Shown: one piece after another, positions 51,510-60,086 of the stretch
Layout of the letters: each line of letters starts with the position of its first letter
Numbering within the stretch: the first letter of the stretch is position 1
From: Enemella dayhoffiae
GTDB lineage: Bacteria > Actinomycetota > Actinomycetes > Propionibacteriales > Propionibacteriaceae
NCBI RefSeq assembly: GCF_002250625.1
Contig: NZ_NMVQ01000047.1
Coordinates: forward strand, 1 to 64,000
DNA: 64,000 nt
Reading direction: 5' to 3'
Made by a program: the position numbers and the translations under genes
The notes under the pieces: generated by a model
What the model saw: the letters and a program-made list of their open reading frames with translations, nothing else
Told to the model about the DNA's origin: nothing
Databases searched by the model: none

Positions 51510-52385
51510 CCTGGGTCCGTCGACGAAGCGGGGCGGCTCGATCAGGCGTACGCCGCCGGGTTGCAGCAGCCCGAGCAGCCGCTCGTCGAAGGCGCGTTGC
51601 ACCTTGTCCACGTCCCAGCCCCCCTCGGTCTGTGCCCCCTCGGCGATGACCGCGGGATGGGCACACACCGACAGCGTCTCCGCGTCGCAGCGCAGCACCT
51701 GACCGGTCACGCGAGCGGACCGATCGGAGAGCAACCAGACCACGAGCGGCGCGTTGTTGGCCGGATCCTTGCCGCGGTTCTGCCCGACGAAACCGCCGCC
51801 CACAAAGGATTCATAGACCTCGGCCATTCGGGTGTGCGCCATCGGTGAGACGGCGTTGACCCGCACCCCCGACTCCCGGAGATCGGTGGCCCAGGAATAG
51901 GTGAGGGCCGCCGTACCGGCCTTCGTGGCACCGTAGACGGCCATCGAACGATCGCCCATCTGCTGACCAGAGGTGACGTTCACGACGCTGCCGCGACCCC
52001 GCGGCACCATCTCGGCGAAGGCCGCGGTCGCGCAGGCGATGCTGCCCATCAGGTTGACCTCGATCAACCGGCGGGCGTCCCGTTCGTCCTGCTCGTGCGG
52101 GTGGGCCAGCGCGAGCAGGCCGGCGTTATTGACCAGCCCGTCAATGGTTCCGAACTCCGTGACGCAGGTGCGCACCAGGTCGCGGGCCTGGTCCCAGTCG
52201 GTGATGTCGTGACCACTCGGCACCGCCTGCCCGCCCAACCCCTCGGCGACCTCAACGGCCCGGTCATGAGCGATGTCGTTGACCACCACCCGGCCGCCGG
52301 CGGCGACGATCGCCTCGGCGTACGCCCGTCCGATCCCCCCGCCCGCTCCGGTCACCACGACGGCCCGATCCTGCAGGACGCTCAT
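51495..52385 (-). CDS. Hsd4A-like short-chain dehydrogenase
   Basis: 296 residues from the ATG at 52385 with AAGGAG 8 bases upstream. 'TGAGGGIGRAYAEAIV', 'NNAG', and 'NVTSGQQMGDRSMAVYGATK' (Ser, Tyr, Lys) are present, and a C-terminal extension ('AEGAQTEGGWDVDKVQRAFD') similar to Hsd4A-type steroid acyl-CoA dehydrogenases. Third enzyme of this type in the window, probably for 3-hydroxyacyl-CoA or ring hydroxyl oxidation. It lies alone, transcribed leftwards from the divergent operator at 52,437. Confidence 0.72.
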   Translation of the reverse strand: MSVLQDRAVVVTGAGGGIGRAYAEAIVAAGGRVVVNDIAHDRAVEVAEGLGGQAVPSGHDITDWDQARDLVRTCVTEFGTIDGLVNNAGLLALAHPHEQDERDARRLIEVNLMGSIACATAAFAEMVPRGRGSVVNVTSGQQMGDRSMAVYGATKAGTAALTYSWATDLRESGVRVNAVSPMAHTRMAEVYESFVGGGFVGQNRGKDPANNAPLVVWLLSDRSARVTGQVLRCDAETLSVCAHPAVIAEGAQTEGGWDVDKVQRAFDERLLGLLQPGGVRLIEPPRFVDGPRSAGQ

Positions 52386-52436
52386 CGGTGGGCTCCTTCC
52401 CCTTGTCAGCCTCGGTTGTTCGGACCTAAGATAACA

Positions 52437-52450
52437 AGCAAGCATTTGGT
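52437..52450. promoter_or_regulatory. KstR2-type operator (one mismatch), divergent promoter
   Basis: AGCAAGCATTTGGT fits AnCAAGnnCTTGnT with one mismatch (the T-for-C change also seen at 14,101 and 44,086). It is 52 bases from the leftward SDR start and 22 bases before the rightward SDR start. Confidence 0.63.
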
Positions 52451-52471
52451 TGGTTACAGGTCGGGAGGAAT

Positions 52472-53209
52472 ATGGTCGCCGTCGTCACCGGGGCCACCGG
52501 GGGGATCGGTCGCGCCGTCTGCGAGCGCCTGGCCGCGGGCGGGCACGATCTCGTGCTGACCTGGCGCAGCGATCAGCAGCGGGCCGAGCAGTTGGCGGCG
52601 GGGTTGCGGTCGCACGGTGCGGAGGTCCGGCTGGTCCGATGCGACCTGGAGGTCGAGGACCAGGTGCGGACGCTCGCCGAGGCGGTGGGCGATCGGCTCG
52701 AGGTGCTGGTGCACGCCGCCGGGCCGCACGTCCCGATGATCCACCTGTCCCGGGTCTCCGGGGAGCAGTTGCGTCGGCAGCTGCTCGGCGATGCGATGAG
52801 CTTCTTCACCCTGACCCAGGCCCTGCTGCCCGCGCTGCGCCGGGCCGGTGGCTCGGTGGTGCTGGTCAGCACCGCGGCCACCGATCGTTATCCGGTCCGC
52901 GACGGGCTCTCCGCGGTGCCCAAGGGCAGTGCCGAGCAGCTGGCCCGGGCGTACGCCGCCGAGGAGGGTCGCTATGGGGTGCGGGTGAACATCGTCGGCC
53001 CCGGGATGCTGACCGAGGGCATGGCCGAGCGGTTGATCAGCTCCGGGGAGCTCGACGAACGGGCCCTGGCGATCACCCGGAACAACATCCCGTTGCGGCG
53101 CTTCGGCCGGGCCGACGATGTGGCCGCCGCGGTCGACTTCCTGGCCGGCCCGGACGCGGGTTTCATCAGCGGCCAGAAGATCAACGTCGACGGTGGCTAC
53201 ACCGTCTGA
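52472..53209 (+). CDS. SDR-fold protein lacking the catalytic tyrosine
   Basis: 245 residues. The cofactor motif 'VTGATGGIGRAVCERL' and C-terminal 'NVDGGYTV' are normal, Ser133 and Lys151 are kept, but the position four before Lys, always Tyr in active SDRs, is Ser147 ('LSAVPKGSA'). 'NNAG' is also replaced by 'HAAG'. It may work by another mechanism, as in some divergent SDRs that act as enoyl reductases or isomerases, or be a structural partner of the SDR encoded next. The ATG has GGGAGG at 52462-52467. It starts a four-gene operon: SDR, SDR, enoyl-CoA hydratase, fused MaoC. Confidence 0.75.
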   Translation: MVAVVTGATGGIGRAVCERLAAGGHDLVLTWRSDQQRAEQLAAGLRSHGAEVRLVRCDLEVEDQVRTLAEAVGDRLEVLVHAAGPHVPMIHLSRVSGEQLRRQLLGDAMSFFTLTQALLPALRRAGGSVVLVSTAATDRYPVRDGLSAVPKGSAEQLARAYAAEEGRYGVRVNIVGPGMLTEGMAERLISSGELDERALAITRNNIPLRRFGRADDVAAAVDFLAGPDAGFISGQKINVDGGYTV

Positions 53210-53218
53210 GGGGGAGCG

Positions 53219-53956
53219 GTGGATCTCGGATTCGAGCAGGGACAGCTGCTGCTGGTGACCGGCGCCGGCAGCGGAATCGGTCGCACCGTCGCGCTGCGTG
53301 CTGCCGAGGTAGGTCTCTCCGTGGCCGCCTGGGACCGGGACCCCGACTCGCTCGCCCAAACGGTGCAGATGATCACCGCCGCCGGCGCGGTGGCCCGCGG
53401 TTGGCGGGTCGACGTGGGCGAGCCCGACGACATCCAACAGGCAATGGCCCAGCTCGGCGAGCTCGGACGACCGCATTTCCTGGTGAACAATGCCGGACCG
53501 CCATCCTCGGCGGAGCTGGACTTCGACGAGGCGGTCACCCTGTGCCTGGGCAGCATGCGTCGCGTCCTGCACGCGTGGCTGGAGCACACCTCGCCCGAGG
53601 CCGGGCTGCCCGCGGTGGTGAATCTCGCCTCGGTGGCCGGCAACCGCGTCGGCACCGCCTCGGACTGGTACTCGGCGGCGAAGGCCGGAATCTCCGGCTG
53701 GACACGACATCTGGCGGCGTACCGCAGTGACGAGGTGCGAGCGAACGCGGTCGCCCCCGGCATGGTGGACACGCCCCGGCTGGCCGGCTTCGCCAGCAGT
53801 GCCATGGGTCGGCAGGTCCTGCAGCGGATTCCGCTGGGGCGAATGGCCAGCCCCGACGACATCGCCTGGACCGTGCTCTTCCTGCTGTCCCCGTTGGGGA
53901 GCTACATCAACGGCCAGACGGTGGTCGTCGACGGCGGTTGGACGGTCACCCAGTGA
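53219..53956 (+). CDS. Short-chain dehydrogenase/reductase
   Basis: 245 residues from a GTG at 53219 with GGGGAG nearby. 'TGAGSGIGRTVALRAA', 'NNAG', 'NLASVAGNRVGTASDWYSAA' followed by Lys, and 'NAVAPGMVDTPRL' show a complete classical SDR with the full Ser-Tyr-Lys set, unlike its neighbour. NAD(H) preference is suggested by the Asp after the second strand ('AAWDRDPDSL'). It probably oxidises a hydroxyl of a steroid-derived CoA ester; no specific assignment is possible. Confidence 0.77.
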   Translation: MDLGFEQGQLLLVTGAGSGIGRTVALRAAEVGLSVAAWDRDPDSLAQTVQMITAAGAVARGWRVDVGEPDDIQQAMAQLGELGRPHFLVNNAGPPSSAELDFDEAVTLCLGSMRRVLHAWLEHTSPEAGLPAVVNLASVAGNRVGTASDWYSAAKAGISGWTRHLAAYRSDEVRANAVAPGMVDTPRLAGFASSAMGRQVLQRIPLGRMASPDDIAWTVLFLLSPLGSYINGQTVVVDGGWTVTQ

Positions 53957-53966
53957 GGCCTCGTCG

Positions 53967-54713
53967 ATGACGGTACACAGCGAACACCGCGACGGGGTGA
54001 CGATCCTGACCATCGATCGGCCCGAACGACGCAACGCCCTCGATCCTCCGACCATGCGCGAGCTCACCGCGGGGTTGCGTGCCGCGGCCGCCGACCGCAC
54101 CGTGCGCTGCGTGGTGCTCACCGGGAAGGCGCCGGCATTCTGTGCCGGGCTTGATCTTGCGGCCGCTGCCGCGGGTGAGCTGCCCGATCCCGCCGACAAC
54201 CCGCAGCGGCTGCTGGGCCCCGAATTCCCGGTTCCGGTGGTGGCCGCGGTCGACGGCCCGGCCGTCGGCGGAGGGTTCGAGTTGGCGCTGGCCTGTGAGC
54301 TGCGGGTCGCCTCGCCGCGGGCCTGGTTCGGCCTGCCGGAGGTGACTCGGGGTCTGGTGCCCACCGACACCGGGGTCGAGCTGACCCGGGTGCTGCCCGG
54401 AGCGGTGGCCTTCGAGGTCGCGTTGGCCGGTGGACGCCTCAGCGCCGAGCGGGCGTACGCCCTCGGCCTGGTCAGCCAGCTCGTCGCCGATCCGGTGGCG
54501 GCCGCGGGCGAGCTCGGTCAGCGGATCGCCGAGGGGGCGCCGCGGGCGATGGCGCACTGTCGCGACCTGCTGCACCGTTCACCGTTCGAGCGGGGAACCG
54601 CATGGGAGCAGGAGAAGCGGGATCTGGCCGCACAGTTGCTGAGCGGTCCCGAGGCCGCCGAGGGGACGGCGGCCTTCGGCGCACGGCGACCACCCCGCTG
54701 GGGGTCACGATGA
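53967..54713 (+). CDS. Enoyl-CoA hydratase/isomerase family protein (crotonase fold)
   Basis: 248 residues. 'ILTIDRPERRNALDPPTMRE', oxyanion-hole segments 'AFCAGLDL' and 'DGPAVGGGFELALACEL', and 'AWFGLPEVTRGLVP'. The second active-site Glu of true hydratases (usually in 'PE..LG..P') is replaced by the sequence 'LVPTDTG', while 'LPEV' keeps the first. It may be an isomerase or hydrolase rather than a hydratase. The ATG at 53967 is 11 bases after the SDR stop. It overlaps the fused MaoC gene by ATGA. Confidence 0.75.
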   Translation: MTVHSEHRDGVTILTIDRPERRNALDPPTMRELTAGLRAAAADRTVRCVVLTGKAPAFCAGLDLAAAAAGELPDPADNPQRLLGPEFPVPVVAAVDGPAVGGGFELALACELRVASPRAWFGLPEVTRGLVPTDTGVELTRVLPGAVAFEVALAGGRLSAERAYALGLVSQLVADPVAAAGELGQRIAEGAPRAMAHCRDLLHRSPFERGTAWEQEKRDLAAQLLSGPEAAEGTAAFGARRPPRWGSR

Positions 54714-55693
54714 TGGGGGACGAACTGCCCGGCCCGCTGGCCTCGTGCCTGGGGCTTTCGGGGTGGGGCCGACGCGCCAAGGGGCCGGTATCGGCCACCT
54801 CGATCCGGATCTGGTGCGAGGCCGTCGGGTCGTGGAACCCGGCGCACCTCGATCCCGACTGGGCCGCGGCCAATCTGGGCGGACTCATCGCACCGGCGAC
54901 GTCGCTGAACATGTGGACCCTGCACGGAAACCGGCGCAACTTCACCGGCCGGGAACCGTTGGACGAAGTGACGGACCGCCTGGCAGAGCTGGGTTGCACC
55001 TCGGTCGCCGCGGTGCAGAGCGAGCTGGACTTCACCCGCCCCCTGCGCCCCGGGGACCACCTGCGTCTGCACCAGTCGATCCCGGCGATCTCACCGCGCA
55101 AGCAGACCGCGCTGGGCGAGGGCCACTTCATCGATGTCCTGCACGACTACTGGACCGATGAGGACGAACGGGTGGGGTCGGTGCTGCTGCGGATGCTGCG
55201 CTGGGACCCCTCCACCAGTCCGGCGCGGGAGCGCGAACAGACCGCTCCCACCGAACCAGGCTCCGAGCAGGCACCCGACCCCCACCCGGACACGCTGCGC
55301 AGCGCCGAGCTGGCCCCGGGGGATGAGTTGCCCGCGTGGCGGTTGCCGATCACCCAGCACCTGATCGTCGCCCTGGCCACCGCCACCTACGACTTCAACG
55401 ACGTGCATCTGGATCGCGATGCGGCCCGCCGCCGCGGGGCACCCGATGTGTACATGAACATCCTCGGCAGCAATGCGCTGATCGAACGCTATGTGACCGA
55501 CTGGGCGGGGCCGCTGGCCCGGTTGACCAGCTTGCGGACCCGGCTGCGGGTGCAGAACCTGCCCGGTGACACCCTCACCGTCACCGGGCGGGTGGAGCGG
55601 AACGAGGGGAGCACGGTAGGGCTGACGGTCACAGCGACCAACTCCCGCGGGCCGCACGTGCTGGCCGAGTGCGACATCCTGCTGCCCGGCTGA
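54710..55693 (+). CDS. Fused ChsH2(N)-ChsH1-like double hot-dog enoyl-CoA hydratase
   Basis: 327 residues. The first half (about 1-170) aligns with the hot-dog domain of the ChsH2 encoded at 35,106: 'KQTALGEGHFIDVLHDYW' against 'KQTGLGAGHFITTTRTY', and 'LRMLRWDP' against 'FRILRFDP'. After a linker rich in Pro/Glu, the second half (about 200-327) aligns with ChsH1: 'ATYDFNDVHLDRDAARRRGA' with the Asp/His motif and 'NILGSNALIERYVTDWAGPL'. No DUF35 domain is present, so it cannot dock Ltp2 in the known way. It is probably a self-contained steroid enoyl-CoA hydratase for a cycle ending with a dehydrogenase and thiolase. Confidence 0.85.
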   Translation: MMGDELPGPLASCLGLSGWGRRAKGPVSATSIRIWCEAVGSWNPAHLDPDWAAANLGGLIAPATSLNMWTLHGNRRNFTGREPLDEVTDRLAELGCTSVAAVQSELDFTRPLRPGDHLRLHQSIPAISPRKQTALGEGHFIDVLHDYWTDEDERVGSVLLRMLRWDPSTSPAREREQTAPTEPGSEQAPDPHPDTLRSAELAPGDELPAWRLPITQHLIVALATATYDFNDVHLDRDAARRRGAPDVYMNILGSNALIERYVTDWAGPLARLTSLRTRLRVQNLPGDTLTVTGRVERNEGSTVGLTVTATNSRGPHVLAECDILLPG

Positions 55694-57244
55694 TCAGCCG
55701 AAGTCGAGCGTCGCGGGCGTGATGCCCTCGGCCCGGAGCAGGTGCTTCAGCACCCGACCGACCGGGTTGCGGGGCAACTGCTCGCGAAGCTCGAGATAGC
55801 GAGGTCGGGCATAGCGCGGCACCTGACCGCAGATCCAGTCGTGCAACGCGACAGGGTCGAGCGGCGTACCGGGTTGGGGCACCACCACGACCTTCACCTC
55901 GTCCTCCCCCAGCGCGGAGGGCACGGCATGCACCGCCACCTCGGCGATCCTCGGGTGGGCGGCGATCGCCGTCTCCAACTCGTAGCTGGAGATGTTCTCC
56001 CCGCCTCGACGCAGGCTGTCGGTCACGCGGTCCACGAAGCTCAGATAGCCCTCGTCATCGAATCGGCCCAGGTCGCCGGTGTGGAACCAACCACCGCGCC
56101 ACGCCTCCTCGGTCTGCTCCGGCCGGTTCCAGTAGCCGTCGAACATCACCCCCGGACGTCGTGGCCGACAGGTGATCTCGCCCACGGTTCCGTTCGGCAC
56201 GGGCCGATCCGACTCGTCGCGCAACTCCACCTCGAAGGACCCGATCGCCTGTCCCGCGGTGCCCGCCCGGTACGCCCCCGGTGGGGTCATCGTGATCAAC
56301 GCGGCCTCGGTCATCCCGAACACCCCCGCCCCGGCCCGGCGTACGCCGAAGCGGTCCCGCCACAGCTGGGCCAGTTCGCGGGAGACCGGAGAGCCGCTCA
56401 CCGCGCGGAGCTGGCCGTGGCAACGCTGCTCGGCCGGCGAGTCGGGTGCCTGGGCGACCAGGGCGAGCATGGCCCCCATCGTGGCCGCCACCCGCGCACC
56501 GGAGCGCTCGATCGCGGGCCAGAAGTCACGCACCGAGAAGCGACTGGCCAGGCTGATCCTGCTGCCTAGGGCCACCGTCGCGGCCACCTGGGTGAGGGCG
56601 CTCAGGTGGAACAGCGGCAGCGCGGTCCAGACAGTCTCCTCCGGCATACGCTCCAGGTTCTCCGCCACGTCGATGGCGAAGTTGACCAGATAGCGGTGGC
56701 TGACCACACAGGCCTTGGACACGCCGGTGGTCCCCGAGGTGAAGACCAGGTGCCCCGGTGCCGCCGGGTCGGGCCCCGTCACTCCCATCGGCCCCGTCGC
56801 TCCCATCGACCCCGGCGGCTCGGGCGACTCGGCCGGTTCCTCCGGGACCGCCTGTGGTGCCGGTACACCCGCCGATTCGGCCGCGCGAGTCAATTCCTCG
56901 CGGAACTCCTCCTGCGCGAACAGCAGCGTCGGTTGGGAATCCTCGACCTGGTGGGCGAGGAAGCGTCCGACATTGGCGATGTTCCAGGGCACCACGACGT
57001 TGCCGCGGCGCGCACAGGCCCACCAGAGGACTAGTTGGAAGGGACAGTTGCGGGCCATGATGCCGACGCGTTCTCCCGTGCCGATGTCCTGCCGCAGCTG
57101 AATCGCCAGCTGACGAGACCACCGGTCAAGCTCCGCGAGCGTCCATTCCCTGTCGTCGAAGGAGATCCGGACGTCGGCCCCGGTGGCCAGGGATCGGTCG
57201 ATCAGGTCGATGATGCCCAGACCACGCAGACCGTTCCCGGTCAT
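55694..57244 (-). CDS. AMP-forming acyl-CoA ligase with Arg in place of the catalytic Lys
   Basis: 516 residues from the ATG at 57244. P-loop 'FTSGTTGVSKACVVSH', 'LPLFHLSALTQVAATVAL', 'GVFGMTEAALITM' and hinge 'DRVTDSLRRGGENISSYELE' are normal. The C-terminal motif normally 'GK' reads 'LPRNPVGRVLKHLLR' (Arg497), so adenylation may be weak. Just before the P-loop lies a Gly-x-y run 'GSMGATGPMGVTGPDPAAP', coded by an 18-base tandem repeat. It shares a four-base overlap with the thiolase gene upstream and ends directly against the fused MaoC gene (stop codons adjacent). Confidence 0.75.
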   Translation of the reverse strand: MTGNGLRGLGIIDLIDRSLATGADVRISFDDREWTLAELDRWSRQLAIQLRQDIGTGERVGIMARNCPFQLVLWWACARRGNVVVPWNIANVGRFLAHQVEDSQPTLLFAQEEFREELTRAAESAGVPAPQAVPEEPAESPEPPGSMGATGPMGVTGPDPAAPGHLVFTSGTTGVSKACVVSHRYLVNFAIDVAENLERMPEETVWTALPLFHLSALTQVAATVALGSRISLASRFSVRDFWPAIERSGARVAATMGAMLALVAQAPDSPAEQRCHGQLRAVSGSPVSRELAQLWRDRFGVRRAGAGVFGMTEAALITMTPPGAYRAGTAGQAIGSFEVELRDESDRPVPNGTVGEITCRPRRPGVMFDGYWNRPEQTEEAWRGGWFHTGDLGRFDDEGYLSFVDRVTDSLRRGGENISSYELETAIAAHPRIAEVAVHAVPSALGEDEVKVVVVPQPGTPLDPVALHDWICGQVPRYARPRYLELREQLPRNPVGRVLKHLLRAEGITPATLDFG

Positions 57245-58461
57245 GACAGCCGCTCGACCACCATGGCCATCCCCTGTCCGCCGGCGGTGCACATGGTCTC
57301 CAGGCCGAATAGACCGTCCCGCCAGCGCAGGCCGTTGATCAGCGTGGTCGCGATCCGCGCCCCGGTCTGGCCGAACGGGTGGCCCAGCGCGATCGCCCCG
57401 CCGAACGGGTTCACCCGGGCCCGGTCCACCCCGAGCTCGTCGATGGTCGGCACCACCTGGGCGGCGAACGCCTCGTTGATCTCGACCACGTCCATGTCGT
57501 TGATCCCCAGCCCGGCCTGTTTCAGCGCACGCCGGGAGGCCTCAACGGTGCCCATCCCCATGATCTCGGGAGAGAGCGCGGCCACGGCGGTGGAGACGAT
57601 CCGGGCCAGCGGCTTGAGGCCCAGGCTCTGGGCCCGTTCGTCGGACATCACGACCAGCGCGGCGGCCCCGTCGTTGAGGCCACAGCAGTTTCCGGCGGTG
57701 ACCGTGCCGTCCGGGCGGAACACCGGTTTCAACCCCGCCAGGCCGTCCACGGTGACCCCGGCCCGCGGTCCGTCGTCCCGATCGACGACGGTGCCGTCCG
57801 GCCGGGTCACCGGGGTAATGTCCAGATCGAAGAACCCCGCCGCGATCGCTGCCTGGGCGCGTTCCTGGGTCTCTGCGGCGTACTCGTCCTGACGCTGGCG
57901 GGAGACTCCCCGGGCCTGCGCCACGTTCTCCGCCGTCTGCCCCATGGCGATGTAGACATCGGGCAGCTCGCCCTCCTCCCGCGGGTCGGTCCACGGGGCG
58001 GCGCCGGCACCGGTGCGCTGTTCGCTGCGTGCCCGGGCCCGGTCGAAGAGGGGGTTGTGGGTGTCCGGCATCCCGTCGGCCTTGCCGCGGCCGAATCGGG
58101 AGACGCATTCCACCCCCGCCGAGAGCACGATGTCGGCCTCACCGGCACGAATCGCGTGGGCCGCCATCCTGGTCGACTGCAGGCTGGAGGCGCAGTAGCG
58201 CTGCACCGTCGTGCCCGGCACGCCGTCCAACCCCAGCTCGATGGCCACGACGCGCGCCAGGCCGTAACCCTGTTCGCCCGCCGGCTGGGCGCACCCGAGC
58301 ACCAGGTCGTCGATGTGACTCGGGTCGAGCTCGGGGATCTGATCCAGGGCGGCCCGGATCATGGCGGTGGCCAGGTCGTCGGCCCGCAGATCCACCAGCG
58401 ACCCCTTGTAGGCTCGCCCGATCGGTGAGCGGGTCGCGGCGACGATGACGGCTTCTGGCAT
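57241..58461 (-). CDS. Acetyl-CoA C-acetyltransferase-type thiolase
   Basis: 406 residues. Catalytic C90 ('VQRYCASSLQS'), H361 ('GHPFGQTGAR') and C391 ('TMCTAGGQG') are present. Unlike the FadA5- and FadA6-like thiolases in this window it resembles general FadA/FadA2-type enzymes ('LGINDMDVVEINEAFAAQ'). It probably cleaves a short 3-oxoacyl-CoA from the late part of the pathway. The start ATG at 58461 overlaps the fadD3 stop (TGATG), and it is followed by a ligase gene. Confidence 0.8.
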   Translation of the reverse strand: MPEAVIVAATRSPIGRAYKGSLVDLRADDLATAMIRAALDQIPELDPSHIDDLVLGCAQPAGEQGYGLARVVAIELGLDGVPGTTVQRYCASSLQSTRMAAHAIRAGEADIVLSAGVECVSRFGRGKADGMPDTHNPLFDRARARSEQRTGAGAAPWTDPREEGELPDVYIAMGQTAENVAQARGVSRQRQDEYAAETQERAQAAIAAGFFDLDITPVTRPDGTVVDRDDGPRAGVTVDGLAGLKPVFRPDGTVTAGNCCGLNDGAAALVVMSDERAQSLGLKPLARIVSTAVAALSPEIMGMGTVEASRRALKQAGLGINDMDVVEINEAFAAQVVPTIDELGVDRARVNPFGGAIALGHPFGQTGARIATTLINGLRWRDGLFGLETMCTAGGQGMAMVVERLS

Positions 58462-60053
58462 CAGATACCTCGTGTTCGGTCGGGGGACGTGTCCCGGAGC
58501 TTGAATTTCTGGATCTTGCCGCCCGCGTTGCGCGGCAGGGTGTCGACGAACTCGACGGCGCGCGGACACTTGTAGTTGGCCAACCGCTCCCGGCAGAAGG
58601 CGATCAGTTCGGCCTCACTCGGATCGCCCCCGGCCGCCGGCACCACCACCGCACGGGCCACCTCACCGAACCGGGGATCGGGTTGCCCGACCACCGCCAC
58701 GTCGGCGACCCGCGGGTGCTCGAGCAGCACCCGTTCGACCTCGGCCGGATAGACGTTGAAACCGCCGCTGATGAACATGTCCTTCAGCCGGTCGGTGATG
58801 GTCAGGTAACCGTCCGCATCCAGCCATCCCACGTCACCGGTGTGCAGCCACCCCTGCCGGTCGATCGTCTCCTCCGTGGCCCGGGGGTTCTCGAAATAGC
58901 CGATCATCACGTTCGGCCCGCGGATCACGATCTCGCCGCTCTCCCCTGCTGGGAGGCGATTTCCAGCCGCGTCGTGGATCTCCACCTCGACCCCGGGGAT
59001 GGCCACCCCCGAGGTGGTGGACAGGCGGTGTTCGTCGGCGTCCGGCGGGCAGATCGTCGCCGTGCCGCAACTCTCGGTCTGCCCGTAGGCGGTGAGCACC
59101 GTACCGATGCCCAGCTCATCACGCATCGCGCGCAACAGCGGCACCGGAACCATGGCCGCCCCGGTGACGGCGAGACGCAGGCTGGACAGGTCGGCCGATC
59201 GATGTCGCGGATCGTCAAGCAGGGAACGGAATACGGTCGGCGCACCAGGAAGCACGGTGATCCGGTGCCGATGGATGAGTTCCAGCACGGTCCCGACGTC
59301 GAACACCCCCACCGGATGCAGCGCCGCACGGACCAGCAGGCAGGCGAGCATCCCGGCCCGATAACCGAAACTGTGGAACAGCGGGTTCACCAGCAGGTAA
59401 CGATCCTCCGGCCCCACCCCGGCACCGGTCGCCCAGGCGAGGTCGGTGACGAGGTTGCTGCCGTGGCTGACCATCGCGCCCTTGGGGTGTCCGGTGGTGC
59501 CCGAGGTGAACAGGATGTCGGCCACGTCGTCGGGTCCCAGCGCCTCGATCCGTTGCTCCACCTCGGCGTTATGCCCGGCCCCGGCAGCCAGGAACTCCTG
59601 CCAGCCCAGGGAATCGGGCGTACTCGCCTCCTCGAAGGAGACGACGGTGCGCAGGTGTGGCAGGTCCTCCGCCGATCGCAGCATCGCGACATAGTCGGTG
59701 TCCAGGAAGTGCCGCTGCACCAGCAGCACCTCGACGCGGACCAGGTTGAGCGCATAGGCCGCCTCGGCCCCGCGGAAGCGCGTGTTCAACGGGGTCAGCA
59801 CCGCCCCGGCGCAGAGGATGCCGTACGCCGCGACCACCCAGCGCAGGCTGTTCGGGGCCCACAGACCGACCCGGTCCCCGGGTCGTACCCCCTGGGCCAC
59901 CAACGCCGCGGCCACCTCGCGGGCCGTGGCCCACAGCCCTTCGTGGGTCAGCACCTGGTCGCCCTCGATCACGGCTGGACGGTCCCCGGCGTCGGCCGCG
60001 GCGGCCGCCAGGGCGTGCGGGATGCTCACCGGAGCCGAAACGGTGTCGTCCAT
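58461..60053 (-). CDS. fadD3: FadD3-like HIP-CoA ligase
   Basis: 530 residues. As I remember M. tuberculosis FadD3 (Rv3561, about 507), the agreement includes 'DILFTSGTTGHPKGAMVSH', 'LLVNPLFHSFGYRAGMLACL', 'HRITVLPGAPTVFRSLLDDP', 'SSLRLAVTGAAMVPV', 'TDRLKDMFISGGFNVYPAEV' and C-terminal 'LPRNAGGKIQKFKLRD'. FadD3 starts C/D-ring degradation by forming HIP-CoA, whose product also releases KstR2. I choose the ATG at 60053 with AGGAGG 5 bases upstream; a GTG at 60059 overlaps that site. First gene of fadD3-thiolase-ligase, from the operator at 60,087. Confidence 0.88.
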   Translation of the reverse strand: MDDTVSAPVSIPHALAAAAADAGDRPAVIEGDQVLTHEGLWATAREVAAALVAQGVRPGDRVGLWAPNSLRWVVAAYGILCAGAVLTPLNTRFRGAEAAYALNLVRVEVLLVQRHFLDTDYVAMLRSAEDLPHLRTVVSFEEASTPDSLGWQEFLAAGAGHNAEVEQRIEALGPDDVADILFTSGTTGHPKGAMVSHGSNLVTDLAWATGAGVGPEDRYLLVNPLFHSFGYRAGMLACLLVRAALHPVGVFDVGTVLELIHRHRITVLPGAPTVFRSLLDDPRHRSADLSSLRLAVTGAAMVPVPLLRAMRDELGIGTVLTAYGQTESCGTATICPPDADEHRLSTTSGVAIPGVEVEIHDAAGNRLPAGESGEIVIRGPNVMIGYFENPRATEETIDRQGWLHTGDVGWLDADGYLTITDRLKDMFISGGFNVYPAEVERVLLEHPRVADVAVVGQPDPRFGEVARAVVVPAAGGDPSEAELIAFCRERLANYKCPRAVEFVDTLPRNAGGKIQKFKLRDTSPDRTRGI

Positions 60054-60086
60054 GGTCACCTCCTGGGCACGGATCGTAGCGAACCA

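Noticed and set aside
55687-55700. 14-base palindrome CGGCTGATCAGCCG holding both stop codons of two convergent genes
   Set aside because: Palindromes of 14 bases are expected several times by chance in 64 kb. The TGATCA core follows from adjacent convergent TGA stops.
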